DNA of 64,000 nucleotides, taken from Lentimicrobiaceae bacterium. GTDB lineage: Bacteria; Bacteroidota; Bacteroidia; Bacteroidales; P3. Below, piece after piece: positions 16,962 to 26,556 of the stretch. Numbering within the stretch: position 1 is the first letter of the stretch; the number at the start of each line of letters is the position of its first letter. The stretch covers positions 38,287 to 102,286 of the forward strand of contig JAFLTI010000002.1 of the NCBI GenBank assembly GCA_022510485.1, read 5' to 3'. The translations under genes were made by a program, and so were the position numbers. The notes under the pieces are model-generated. The model had not been told where the DNA came from, ran no database searches, and was given only the letters and a program-made list of their open reading frames with translations.

Positions 16962-19547
16962 CTAAAACAAACTCAACTGTTCGTTAGGCTCTGCCTCTGT
17001 ATTCGTTGCCGGAAACATCGCAGCCTCCTCCGCTTCCTGTTGTTCAGCCTGTTCGTAATCCGGATCTTCCTGCAAGGGTTCCAGCCATTCCACTTTCTTG
17101 ATTGCATAGTTAGAAAGCCGCTTGCCTTTTGCCTTGAATCCTTTTACGGCGATAAACTCTACCGGGTCCACAATCAGGTCGTCTATTTCCTTTTTGTTCG
17201 CCTTGGAATCAAAGACTACCCGAAGTTGAGGAAATGCGTTGAGGCTTAAACTGATAAAACGGCTGGTTTCTTCTTCTACAAAACTTTGGCGTTTATCGCT
17301 TTCCTCTACCAAAAACCGCTTGATGTACCAATAGCCCGATTTGTTCTCACGATACACTGCCGTAATGACCCTTTGCGGATAGTGCTTGGCTATCTGTATC
17401 ATGTCTTCTTCAAAATGATTGCCCAAATCGAAGCTCATCAGGCGGTAAGCCCCTGTTTCCATAAGCGTGAGGATACGGTCTTCGCCCTTAAACTCGCCCA
17501 AATACTGACCGCGTTCCTCTACATTGAGGCGTTTTACCGTTTCATCGTACCAGATTTTGCGCGCTCCGAGCGTGGAGACCCCTGCATCCTTGAGTTCGAT
17601 ACGTTTTACGGCATTGCGCGAAAGGATATTTCCCATACTGCCGCGACCCTTTACCGCAAGTTCCTTGAAATCGTAGTCGAAAACCAATTTTTTCAGTTTG
17701 GGTTTGAATCGCAGCTGCACTCTCACCACTTCGGCTTCCCCATTCGGATTTGCCGTAAAATAAAGTACCTGCGAACCCTTAGTGCCTTTGGTAAGGTCGT
17801 AATCTTTGTCGCGGGTAATACCGCCCACAGCAAAACGCTTGGCATAGGCTATGCCATCTTTTCCGTCGCTGTAAACCATGTTGTAGATGGTGCGTTCATC
17901 GTTGCGCTTGAACACGCCGGCATAGATTATATCTTCTCCAACAAACACCTTTTCGCCCACCTTTACCACCTTGAAGATACCGTTTCGGCGAAAAACGATA
18001 ATATCGTCTATATCGGAACACTCGCAAACGTATTCGTCTTTTTTCAGACCTGTACCGATAAAGCCCTCCGCACGGTTCACATAGAGTTTTTCGTTGGTGG
18101 CGGCAACCATGTTTGCCTGTATATTTTCAAAATTGCGCAATTCCGTCTTACGCTCGCGGCCTGCTCCGTATTTTTTCTTAATGTTCTGAAAGTAAGCAAT
18201 CGTATAGTCGACGATATGATTCAGGTGGTTCTGCACTTCTTGCATGTTACATTCCACATCTTCAATCTTTTCGTCGGCTTTCTTAATGTCGAACTTAGAA
18301 ATCTTGCGCACAGGCTTTTCCACCAGTTTCATCACATCTTCGTCGCTCACCTTGCGCTTTAACCGCTTTTCAAAGGGTTTGAAGGCGTTGCGGATAGACG
18401 TAAGCTGATCTTCCCACTTGCGGTTGTCTTTTTCTAACAGACGGTAGATACGTTCTTCAAAGAATATCTTTTCGAGCGAGGTGTAGTACCATTCGTCTTT
18501 GAGTTCGGCAAGCCGTATCTCAAGTTCCTTACACAGTAAGTTCTTGGTATTTTCGGTCGATATCCTCAGCATTTCCTTTACTCCCAAGAAATAGGGTTTC
18601 TTTTCGGAAATCACACAGGCATTGGGAGAAACAGACATTTCGCATTGGGTAAAGGCATACAGTGCGTCGATAGTGGTGTCAGGAGAGACACCGGGCTGGA
18701 GGTGAACCAAAATCTCCGCTTTTTCAGCCGTATTGTCTTCTACTTTGCGGATTTTTATCTTACCTCTGTTTCCTGCTTTCAAGATACTCTCTATCAACGA
18801 AGACGTAGTGCAACCGTAGGGTATTTCCTGAATAACGAGCGTTTTTTTGTCTATCTGGCCTATCTTGGCGCGAACCCTTACCTTGCCGCCGCGCAGACCG
18901 TCGTTGTAGTTCGCTACATCCATGCTTCCGCCGGTCGGGAAATCGGGATACAGCTCAAAGTCCTGCCCGCGCAGCACCTTTATCGAAGCGTCGATAATTT
19001 CGTTGAAATTATGCGGCAACACCTTGCACGCCAAACCCACCGCAATACCGTCCGCACCTTGAAAAAGCAAGAGGGGAAACTTAACGGGGAGCGCCACAGG
19101 CTCCTGATTTCTGCCGTCGTAAGAGGGTTTCCATTCGGTGGTTTTGGGATTGAACACCACATCGAGGGCGAATTTCGACAAACGAGCCTCGATATAACGC
19201 GGAGCGGCTGCCGAATCTCCGGTAAGGATATTTCCCCAGTTTCCCTGACAGTCTATGAGCAGGTCTTTCTGCCCCAACTGAACCAAGGCATCGCCGATAG
19301 AAGCATCGCCGTGAGGGTGATATTTCATCGTATTGCCCACTACATTGGCAACCTTGTTGTAACGTCCGTCTTCCAACTCGCGCATGGAATGGAGAATACG
19401 CCGCTGCACCGGTTTAAGACCGTCTGCCAATTCGGGCACGGCACGTTCCAGAATCACATACGAGGCGTAATCCAAATACCAATTCTTAAACAAGCCGGAA
19501 ATGGACATAATCCGCCCGGCATCTCCTTCCTCTCTAATTTCAGACAT
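16962..19547 (-). CDS. parC: DNA topoisomerase IV subunit A
   Basis: This 861-residue protein carries the breakage-reunion domain with GLKPVQRRILHSM, the quinolone-region segment YHPHGDASIGDALV and the catalytic Tyr in APRYIEARLSK. The C-terminal portion lacks the GyrA box QRRGGKG and has weak beta-pinwheel blades, so ParC is preferred over GyrA. The tail is acidic and glutamine-rich (residues about 830-861). parE is not in the window. It lies between the BatA-like gene (3 bp) and prmC (4 bp). Confidence 0.85.
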   Translation of the reverse strand: MSEIREEGDAGRIMSISGLFKNWYLDYASYVILERAVPELADGLKPVQRRILHSMRELEDGRYNKVANVVGNTMKYHPHGDASIGDALVQLGQKDLLIDCQGNWGNILTGDSAAAPRYIEARLSKFALDVVFNPKTTEWKPSYDGRNQEPVALPVKFPLLLFQGADGIAVGLACKVLPHNFNEIIDASIKVLRGQDFELYPDFPTGGSMDVANYNDGLRGGKVRVRAKIGQIDKKTLVIQEIPYGCTTSSLIESILKAGNRGKIKIRKVEDNTAEKAEILVHLQPGVSPDTTIDALYAFTQCEMSVSPNACVISEKKPYFLGVKEMLRISTENTKNLLCKELEIRLAELKDEWYYTSLEKIFFEERIYRLLEKDNRKWEDQLTSIRNAFKPFEKRLKRKVSDEDVMKLVEKPVRKISKFDIKKADEKIEDVECNMQEVQNHLNHIVDYTIAYFQNIKKKYGAGRERKTELRNFENIQANMVAATNEKLYVNRAEGFIGTGLKKDEYVCECSDIDDIIVFRRNGIFKVVKVGEKVFVGEDIIYAGVFKRNDERTIYNMVYSDGKDGIAYAKRFAVGGITRDKDYDLTKGTKGSQVLYFTANPNGEAEVVRVQLRFKPKLKKLVFDYDFKELAVKGRGSMGNILSRNAVKRIELKDAGVSTLGARKIWYDETVKRLNVEERGQYLGEFKGEDRILTLMETGAYRLMSFDLGNHFEEDMIQIAKHYPQRVITAVYRENKSGYWYIKRFLVEESDKRQSFVEEETSRFISLSLNAFPQLRVVFDSKANKKEIDDLIVDPVEFIAVKGFKAKGKRLSNYAIKKVEWLEPLQEDPDYEQAEQQEAEEAAMFPATNTEAEPNEQLSLF

Positions 19548-19550
19548 CGG

Positions 19551-21671
19551 TTAATCTTTTTTAGCAGTTTCGTACAAAGGATTCCTTTTTATACTGCCAC
19601 GTAAAAACAAGGTTTCCACAAGGGCGAAAACCAACGCGAAAATAAGGAAAACTTTCCACAACTCCCGTCCCCGGTTCATACGTTCCACGCTTTTGGCAAG
19701 GTCTATTTTATCGGGATTCATCACAAAGCCGTTCTTTATATGCAGGGCGCGCAGGCTTTCGCGCAGGGCGGCTTCGGTCATACACTCCTTTTCGGATTCG
19801 GAGCGGTTGTAATTGAATGAAAGCGGAATATTTAGCGTTTTTCGGTCGGTTAAGAGGTAATTGCCTGCCTCTACAGCCGTTCCCTGTAAAAAGAAAGCCG
19901 TTTCGGAGCCTGTACGCCGCAAGGAGGGAATCAAGTCGAAATCCGTTTTAGCTGTTGAAACGATATGGTAAACCTCTCCACCGGCGCTTTCGGGAAACAA
20001 TGCCGAGGGAAAATAGATGCCTTCCTCACCCGAAGCGATATGGTATATTTCGGTTGCTCCGCCCCGATACAATGCCATATTGAGCAAAGCCACCACAAAG
20101 GTGTAATGTTCTCCAAAGTCGGTAAATTCTTTGTTTAAGGGGGATGCCAAAAGGTAAAGGAATCCTTTTCCGGCATGATAAAGCTGCAAGAAACCGACAT
20201 CCGAAGTTTGAGTTTCTTCGCTGAACCCCATTAAATTACGCATGGAAACACGGGCAGAGGTAGGCAGGGGATAACGCGCATGGGTAAGCGGTAAAGATGC
20301 GTTGGCTGCCGAAGAGGAAAACGCCAGCGCAAAAACAGGGTGTTCGGCGGCTATCCGTTTTACGGACAAATCTTCTTGAACAAACGGGGCGCGTGTGCTG
20401 CCTATCAGTTTAAGGCACAGACTTTGGTCGGGTATAAAATCAGGCTGGCCTGCGGGCGGGGCGGCGGGTATGGCAAAAAGACTTCCGCCGCGCTGCACAA
20501 ACTGTTCCAATTCGCCTGTCAATGCCGAGGGATAATCGTACAGGGCATCCACTACAATCAGGTCTGCCGCCTTAAGGATTCCGTAGTCGATATTGCCTGT
20601 GGAAAAAAGTCGGTAATCAAAGGATGAATCTTGGGCAAAAACCTTAAAAACGGCAGCGGAAGGCTCTTTTTCGTACAAATGAAAAACCTTGATTTGAGGT
20701 GGAACCTGTAAACTGAAATACAAGCGGTTGTCGAACTGCATGGGATAATCGGCTATCTCCACGAAGCCTTGCAGATTGCCGCTCTTTTCGATATGCAAGG
20801 GCAGCAGCATCTCTTTGCGCTCGCCTGCTTCCAAATCCACAGGATAAGCGCCCACCTGACTTTCGCCCACAAACAAACGCAATGGCAACTGCCACTGTTC
20901 CTTATCGGAACGGTTCTGCAAGAAAACCCGCAAAGGCACATCCCTGCCCGCCTGCAAGACCGGAGTATCCAAACTTGCCGAATCAAGGCTCACATTGATA
21001 TAGTCCTCTCCCCTTACCGGAACGAACACCTGCACCGAAAGCGTATCTTGAGCTGCCCTTAGGTCAAAACCTGTTTTCTGAAAATCGGAAACATAATAGC
21101 AAAGACGATTTCCGGCTGCTACTCCGGCTTGATTAAACAAAACCCTTTGCCGTTCCTGAACCTCGCTCAAGGAGCGGGGTATGGCGCAATAGTCTATCTG
21201 ATCCAATTTTTCTAAAATCCGTGCCGGCGGAAAGAATGCCTGATCCTCGCCCTTGAATTCGTTGGTAAGGAAGTGCACGGAAGCATCGGCAGGAAAAACT
21301 CGGAGTATGCGGCGCACCTGTTCTTTGGCTTTTTCGAGCAAGACGGAACGCTCCGCCGGTGCCTGCATCGAAAAAGAATTATCCATATAGATACTTACCC
21401 TTGAATACTTACCCGCCACCACCGTATCTTTAGGAGGCAGATACGGCTGGGCAAAGGCTAAAACAAGACACAGCACCGTAAGGATACGGGCGGCAAGCAC
21501 GGCATATTCGCGCAGGCGGGCGTTGCGTTTTTGTTGGGTATTTATCTGCTGCAACAGGCGCACATTCGAAAAATACACCCGCTTGTATCGTTGCAAACGA
21601 AAAAGATGCACGATTACGGGAATCAGTGCGGCAAAGAGGAAATACAGACCGAAAGGATTGACAAACTGCAT
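19551..21671 (-). CDS. BatA-like membrane protein with von Willebrand A-like domain
   Basis: The ATG at 21671 is chosen because it begins MQFVNPFGLYFLFAALIPV, the first helix of the BatA N-terminal double-membrane domain; upstream residues have no membrane character. The protein has 706 residues. The second membrane segment lies near residues 55-80. A VWA-like segment follows with the MIDAS pattern DNSFSMQ (DxSxS). The rest is a long periplasmic beta-rich region and a C-terminal helix (VFLIFALVFALVETLFLRG). Such proteins are widespread in Bacteroidota but poorly defined. It precedes parC by 3 bp. Confidence 0.75.
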   Translation of the reverse strand: MQFVNPFGLYFLFAALIPVIVHLFRLQRYKRVYFSNVRLLQQINTQQKRNARLREYAVLAARILTVLCLVLAFAQPYLPPKDTVVAGKYSRVSIYMDNSFSMQAPAERSVLLEKAKEQVRRILRVFPADASVHFLTNEFKGEDQAFFPPARILEKLDQIDYCAIPRSLSEVQERQRVLFNQAGVAAGNRLCYYVSDFQKTGFDLRAAQDTLSVQVFVPVRGEDYINVSLDSASLDTPVLQAGRDVPLRVFLQNRSDKEQWQLPLRLFVGESQVGAYPVDLEAGERKEMLLPLHIEKSGNLQGFVEIADYPMQFDNRLYFSLQVPPQIKVFHLYEKEPSAAVFKVFAQDSSFDYRLFSTGNIDYGILKAADLIVVDALYDYPSALTGELEQFVQRGGSLFAIPAAPPAGQPDFIPDQSLCLKLIGSTRAPFVQEDLSVKRIAAEHPVFALAFSSSAANASLPLTHARYPLPTSARVSMRNLMGFSEETQTSDVGFLQLYHAGKGFLYLLASPLNKEFTDFGEHYTFVVALLNMALYRGGATEIYHIASGEEGIYFPSALFPESAGGEVYHIVSTAKTDFDLIPSLRRTGSETAFFLQGTAVEAGNYLLTDRKTLNIPLSFNYNRSESEKECMTEAALRESLRALHIKNGFVMNPDKIDLAKSVERMNRGRELWKVFLIFALVFALVETLFLRGSIKRNPLYETAKKD

Positions 21672-21681
21672 AAGTGGTAGG

Positions 21682-21709
21682 CAAAAGTAAAAAAAATCCA
21701 ATATCTTTG
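21682..21709. promoter_or_regulatory. Divergent -7 boxes between the BatA-like and M23 genes
   Basis: TACTTTTG (minus strand, 21682-21689) faces the BatA-like gene and TATCTTTG (plus strand, 21702-21709) faces the M23 peptidase gene. Both match TAnnTTTG. Neither has a clear TTTG at -33. The minus box lies only about 10 nt from the BatA-like ATG, giving a nearly leaderless transcript. Confidence 0.55.
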
Positions 21710-21734
21710 TTTTTTGTGTGTAATACCGCAGGAA

Positions 21735-22631
21735 TTGAGAAGAACTAAAACACTCAGAAAAATCTGGAAACATGCCTTTACGAATGTGAGGCATAAATAC
21801 CGCTTGTCGATAACCGACGAAAATTTTCACGAAAAGTTTTCGTTCCGCTTATCCAGCCTCAACTTTTGGACTGCCGTTTCCCTATGCAGTATCATCCTCA
21901 TAGCCCTTACCGTTATTATCGTGGTGTTCACCCCCGTGCGCCGCTTTATTCCCGGCTACGTAAAGAAAGACTTGATGGAACAGGCTGTAATTGACCGTAT
22001 GCGCCTTGATTCCATTCAGTTGCAGTTAGAAACGCAGGGCTTGATGCTGCGCACCCTCAACGCCGTGCTTACCGGCGACATTCCTATGGAAGACAGCAAG
22101 ATAATACGCGATTCCCTGCTCGACTACAGCAATATCGAATACCATATCAGCTTAGCGGATTCCCTTTTGCGGCTCGAAATAGAACGTGCCGACAAATACA
22201 CCCTCGACTTTGACGGCGTGCAGATGAACGGCAGCGATCCTAAACGCGCCGGCTTTGCAAACAATATCTTGTTTTACAAACCCGCAGAAGGTAGGGTCTA
22301 TAAAAAATTCGACCACCAGACAAGGCATTACGGCATTGATATCGAAGTAGATCCCAACAGTGTAATCAAATCTGTGTTAGACGGTTCGGTAGTGCTTACC
22401 ACTTGGAGCCCTGAACGAGGGCACATTATGGTTATAGAACACGACGACAAAGTTATTTCTATTTACGAGGCGGCAGCCGCGCTCTTTAAGCGCACAGGCG
22501 AATTTGTGCGGGCTGGCGAAGCCATCGGTATTGCCGGGCAATCGGTCTTTAACGGTCAGGTTATACACCTTCACTTTGAACTATGGTATAACGGAACGCC
22601 CGTAGATCCCGAAAAACATTTGACTTTATGA
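21735..22631 (+). CDS. M23 family metallopeptidase (membrane-anchored)
   Basis: About 298 residues. A short basic N-terminus is followed by a membrane helix (FWTAVSLCSIILIALTVIIV) and a coiled region. The C-terminal LytM/M23 domain has both zinc motifs, HYGIDIEV (HxxxD) and HLHFEL (HxH). It probably cleaves peptidoglycan cross-links. The start is uncertain. The frame is open from 21714 but has no ATG near the expected N-terminus; TTG at 21735 is used here, and TTG 21714 or GTG 21786 are alternatives. Its TGA overlaps the dxr ATG by 4 bp. Confidence 0.75.
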   Translation: MRRTKTLRKIWKHAFTNVRHKYRLSITDENFHEKFSFRLSSLNFWTAVSLCSIILIALTVIIVVFTPVRRFIPGYVKKDLMEQAVIDRMRLDSIQLQLETQGLMLRTLNAVLTGDIPMEDSKIIRDSLLDYSNIEYHISLADSLLRLEIERADKYTLDFDGVQMNGSDPKRAGFANNILFYKPAEGRVYKKFDHQTRHYGIDIEVDPNSVIKSVLDGSVVLTTWSPERGHIMVIEHDDKVISIYEAAAALFKRTGEFVRAGEAIGIAGQSVFNGQVIHLHFELWYNGTPVDPEKHLTL

Positions 22632-23782
22632 GCAAGACCGAACGTATCGCGGTTTTAGGTTCCACCGGCTCTATCGGAACGCAGACGCTCGATGTAGTCA
22701 GGGCATATCCCGACAGATTCTCCATTGAAATACTTACGGCATGGAACCAAGCCGACCTCTTGATTGAACAGGCTTTGGAATTTATGCCGAATATGGTGGT
22801 AATCGGCAACGATGCCCATTATGAAAAGGTAAAGGAGGCTCTATCGAATACCGATGTAAAGGTTTTTGCCGGTATGTCTTCGGTGGCGGATGCCGCTTGT
22901 TGCAGCACAGTGGATACCGTTGTTACCGCCCTGCTGGGGGCGGCAGGCCTGCGCCCCACCGTAAGCGCGATACAGGCAGGTAAAAAAATTGCCCTCGCCA
23001 ATAAAGAAACCTTGGTTTCGGGCGGAGAATTGGTTTGCCGCTTAGCGAGGGAAAACAAAGTGCCTATCCTGCCCATAGATTCTGAACATTCCGCCATTTT
23101 TCAGTGCTTGGCGGGCGAAGCGGGCAACAAGGTAGAAAAGATTTTCCTTACCGGTTCGGGCGGTCCCTTTCGCGGACAGAAAACAGCCCAACTACAAGAC
23201 GTAAAGCCGCACCAAGCCTTGAAGCACCCCACTTGGCACATGGGCAAGAAAATCTCTACGGATTCTGCCACCCTGATGAACAAGGGCTTGGAGATGATCG
23301 AGGCGCACTGGCTTTTCGGAATTTCGCCCGCCGACATAGAAGTGGTGATACATCCCGAAAGCATTATCCATTCTATGGTATCTTTTGCCGACGGTTCGGT
23401 CAAGGCTCAGCTGGGCTTACCGGATATGCGCCTGCCTATACAGTACGCGCTCACTTTTCCGCAAAGGCTCCCTATGGATTTACCACGTCTGGATTTGACC
23501 GCCCTTGGTTCACTGCATTTTGAAAAGCCCGACACCGATACTTTCCGCTGTCTTGCCCTTGCCTACCGGGCTATCGGAAAGGGGGGCAATATGCCCTGCA
23601 TTATGAACGCCGCCAACGAAGTGGCGGTGCAGGCTTTTTTAGAGGAACGCATCTCCTTTACCGCCATTGCCGATCTTATTGAAAAAGCTATGGATAATGT
23701 GGCATTCATTGCCTCTCCCAACTTAGAACAATTAGAAGAAACCGACCGCGAAAGCCGGCGTTTCTGTATGGAAAAATTATAA
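22628..23782 (+). CDS. dxr: 1-deoxy-D-xylulose 5-phosphate reductoisomerase
   Basis: This 384-residue protein is the usual DXR length and catalyses the NADPH-dependent second step of the MEP isoprenoid pathway. It has the NADPH motif VLGSTGSIGTQTLDV and the metal/substrate motif PIDSEHSAIFQCL. NKGLEMIEAHWLF and the HPESIIHSMV loop are also present. Its start overlaps the M23 stop and rseP follows after 3 bp, so the three genes form one operon. Confidence 0.95.
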   Translation: MSKTERIAVLGSTGSIGTQTLDVVRAYPDRFSIEILTAWNQADLLIEQALEFMPNMVVIGNDAHYEKVKEALSNTDVKVFAGMSSVADAACCSTVDTVVTALLGAAGLRPTVSAIQAGKKIALANKETLVSGGELVCRLARENKVPILPIDSEHSAIFQCLAGEAGNKVEKIFLTGSGGPFRGQKTAQLQDVKPHQALKHPTWHMGKKISTDSATLMNKGLEMIEAHWLFGISPADIEVVIHPESIIHSMVSFADGSVKAQLGLPDMRLPIQYALTFPQRLPMDLPRLDLTALGSLHFEKPDTDTFRCLALAYRAIGKGGNMPCIMNAANEVAVQAFLEERISFTAIADLIEKAMDNVAFIASPNLEQLEETDRESRRFCMEKL

Positions 23783-23785
23783 CCG

Positions 23786-25102
23786 ATGAACATCGTCGTT
23801 ATGGTCGGGCAATTGGTGCTCGGTCTGTCCGTTTTAGTTTTCGTACACGAATTGGGGCATTACTTAGCCGCCCGCATCTTCGGCATACGGGTAGATAAAT
23901 TCTATCTTTTTTTTGATGTGGGCGGCTTTAAGCTGCTGCATTTCCGTATCGGAGAAACCGAATACGGCATAGGCTGGCTGCCCTTGGGCGGATACTGCAA
24001 GATTGCCGGAATGATAGACGAGTCGATGGACAGGGATGCGCTCAAAAAGGCTCCGCAAGCGTGGGAATACCGCAGCAAGGCGCCATGGAAACGCTTTATC
24101 GTCATCACCGCCGGAGTGTTTATGAACCTCATTACGGGCATCCTTATTTTTTCGGGCATACTGCTCTACAACCAAAAAACTTATCTGCCCACGCAGGAAG
24201 TAAACAAAGCCGGTATCTACGCCTACCCCGCCGCCCGCGCCTTGGGCTTTCAATCGGGCGACCGCATTATCGGAACTAAGAAAAAAGCACCGCAACGTTT
24301 TTCGGATGCCATTCCCAATAGCCTGCTCTTAGGCGGTAAACTAAACGTGTTGCGCAACGGAAAGCTCCTCTCGATAGAGATTCCTGCCGATACTTACAAA
24401 CGGCTTGCCGCCGATTCTTCGGGATTTCCCTTTATCGATATAACCAACTATCCTGTTTATGTAGATACGGTGATACCGGGCTATCCTGCCTACCGGGCAG
24501 GCTTGAGCAAAGGCGACCTCATCTTGGCTGTGAACCAAATCGAAACTCCTGTTTTCGGGGCGTTCAAAGAAACCTTGGCTCAATACAGAAACGACAGCAT
24601 AAAACTAAGCGTTTTACGTGGAACGGACACGGTATGCCTGCAACTCAAGGCAGACACCAATGGCACTATAGGCTTCTTATGCAGTCTACCCTTTCAGACC
24701 AAAAGGTATTCGTTTGCCTCCGCGCTCCGTTACGGCACGGTGGATGCCTTGGATATGCTCTGGACCAATATCCGAGGCTTAGGCAAGATAGTGCGTGGAC
24801 AGGAAAAGGCGAGCGAGAGCATTTCGGGTCCTATCGGCATTGCCACCATTTACGGTTCCGTATGGAATTGGGTACGCTTTTGGTATATTACCGGAATGTT
24901 GTCGCTTGTGCTTGCATTTATGAATATCCTGCCCATTCCCGGCTTAGACGGCGGACACATGATATTTACCCTCTACGAAATGATTACGCGGCAAAAGGTA
25001 AGCGACCAAGTGCTTGAAAAAGCCCAAATGATAGGTATGGCGATTCTCTTCGCGCTGATTATCCTCGTTTTTGCCAACGATATTTTCAAGCTCTTCCGAT
25101 AA
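23786..25102 (+). CDS. rseP: RIP metalloprotease RseP
   Basis: This 438-residue site-2 protease has the zinc motif VHELGHYLAAR in the first membrane helix and a second metal/active motif NILPIPGLDGGHM near the C-terminus. One or two PDZ-like segments lie between (GYPAYRAGLSKGDLI). It is expected to cleave membrane-bound anti-sigma factors or signal-peptide remnants in the inner membrane. It is the last gene of the M23-dxr-rseP run. Confidence 0.92.
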   Translation: MNIVVMVGQLVLGLSVLVFVHELGHYLAARIFGIRVDKFYLFFDVGGFKLLHFRIGETEYGIGWLPLGGYCKIAGMIDESMDRDALKKAPQAWEYRSKAPWKRFIVITAGVFMNLITGILIFSGILLYNQKTYLPTQEVNKAGIYAYPAARALGFQSGDRIIGTKKKAPQRFSDAIPNSLLLGGKLNVLRNGKLLSIEIPADTYKRLAADSSGFPFIDITNYPVYVDTVIPGYPAYRAGLSKGDLILAVNQIETPVFGAFKETLAQYRNDSIKLSVLRGTDTVCLQLKADTNGTIGFLCSLPFQTKRYSFASALRYGTVDALDMLWTNIRGLGKIVRGQEKASESISGPIGIATIYGSVWNWVRFWYITGMLSLVLAFMNILPIPGLDGGHMIFTLYEMITRQKVSDQVLEKAQMIGMAILFALIILVFANDIFKLFR

Positions 25103-25111
25103 ATCGGTGCG

Positions 25112-26542
25112 CTATTCGGGCTTAATCCGGTTTTCTTTCTGCGGATTTTTATCCTGAAGCGTTTCCTGTTTTGATTTTTCCGCTTTGGCAATCTGTTCTT
25201 TGCGTTTTCTCTGCAAGAACATATAGGGAGAGCGTGCGTAAGGCATCTCGTCTTCTGCATCTTCTTTATCGCCATAGCGTTCCACATCGTGCATAAAGAT
25301 GCTCTCTGTCGAATCGGTATTGGAACCCAACATACGCTCAAAAGCATGGCGTACAAAGCGGGACTTGTCTACCAGCAGAATCATAAGCGAAACGAACAGA
25401 ATCGAAAACAGGATTACCGAATAGGTAACATTTTTAATAAACTCTCCGCCGGCAACGTCTGCCGCAACAGGAAGTTCCGCCAATACTGCAGCGGCAAGCC
25501 CTTTGGGAACCATCATCGAAATTACCGTCTTATCGAAAGGACCCGCCGTCTTAGGCGAGAAAAAGCGGGCGGCAAGAACCCTGCCGAAAAACAAGACGAA
25601 AGTTATAATCAAGCCAGTAAGAATGGAGCGCACATCGGAAAATTCGATAGAAATACCGATATAGACAAAAAAGAAAGTTTTGAGCAGAAACACGATTTCG
25701 CCAAAAAATACCATTTCGGTCTTGTTCAACTGATGCCCCGCTCCCCCCATTACCTTAATAAGTATCTTGTTCTTTATCGTGTCGATATTCGCCATCGTGA
25801 TACCGAACACCAAAGATGCGATAGCTCCGCTATAACCCAACAGATTCGCCACTCCATAGATAACGAACACGAATGCCGGCGTGGTAAAGATAGAGTTCTG
25901 CAACTTGCGTATACGGGTAAGGAGGCGCGACCACACCAAAGCTCCGGCAAAACCCAACATACCCGCCAATACAAAAGAAGAAAGGATGTTGCCCACAATC
26001 GAGCCTACCTGTAGTTTGCCCATTTCCATAGCGTGCAGGAAAGAGAGGGTAAACACGATACACAACACATCGGTGGCAGCCGATTCCAGCACCAGCACCG
26101 TGCGCGATTCTTCGCCCATATCCAAAATCCTTACCAAAGGTATGACCACTGCCGAAGAGGTACCGCCCAAAATAGCTCCTAACGTAAGGGCACCCAGCAG
26201 TTCCAATCCAAACAGCACACCGATGCAGGTAACCAAAGCCATCGAAAGGAAAAAGCAGAAAAGGGTCAGCTGCATGGTGCTTTTCCATGCCGACTGCATT
26301 ACCTTAAGCGAAAGCGAGGTTCCGCCTTCAAAAAGAATGACCACAAGGGTAATGGCAACAAAAACAGGACCGCCAACCCCCATGTTCTCGGTGCGGATAA
26401 GATGCAGAACCGGCCCCACAAGCAAACCTATGAGGATAAGCAGCAACACATCGGGAATCTTCTTGCGGTTATACATAGAAGCGAACAGATGCGCTGCAAA
26501 AACCAACACACCGAAAAAAACCAATGCGAGATCTACATTCAT
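25112..26542 (-). CDS. Cation:proton antiporter (NhaP/CPA1-like)
   Basis: The ATG at 26542 is taken so that MNVDLALVFFGVLVFAAHLF forms the first membrane helix. The protein has 476 residues and about a dozen hydrophobic segments, the last ending near residue 395. A charged cytoplasmic tail follows, rich in Lys and Glu. Motifs include FEGGTSLSL and AATDVLCIVFTLS, typical of the Na+/H+ exchanger family. It would exchange Na+ or K+ for H+. It follows manA on the minus strand with a 14-bp gap. Convergent rseP ends 9 bp away. Confidence 0.78.
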   Translation of the reverse strand: MNVDLALVFFGVLVFAAHLFASMYNRKKIPDVLLLILIGLLVGPVLHLIRTENMGVGGPVFVAITLVVILFEGGTSLSLKVMQSAWKSTMQLTLFCFFLSMALVTCIGVLFGLELLGALTLGAILGGTSSAVVIPLVRILDMGEESRTVLVLESAATDVLCIVFTLSFLHAMEMGKLQVGSIVGNILSSFVLAGMLGFAGALVWSRLLTRIRKLQNSIFTTPAFVFVIYGVANLLGYSGAIASLVFGITMANIDTIKNKILIKVMGGAGHQLNKTEMVFFGEIVFLLKTFFFVYIGISIEFSDVRSILTGLIITFVLFFGRVLAARFFSPKTAGPFDKTVISMMVPKGLAAAVLAELPVAADVAGGEFIKNVTYSVILFSILFVSLMILLVDKSRFVRHAFERMLGSNTDSTESIFMHDVERYGDKEDAEDEMPYARSPYMFLQRKRKEQIAKAEKSKQETLQDKNPQKENRIKPE

Positions 26543-26556
26543 GACCTTTACTTTTT

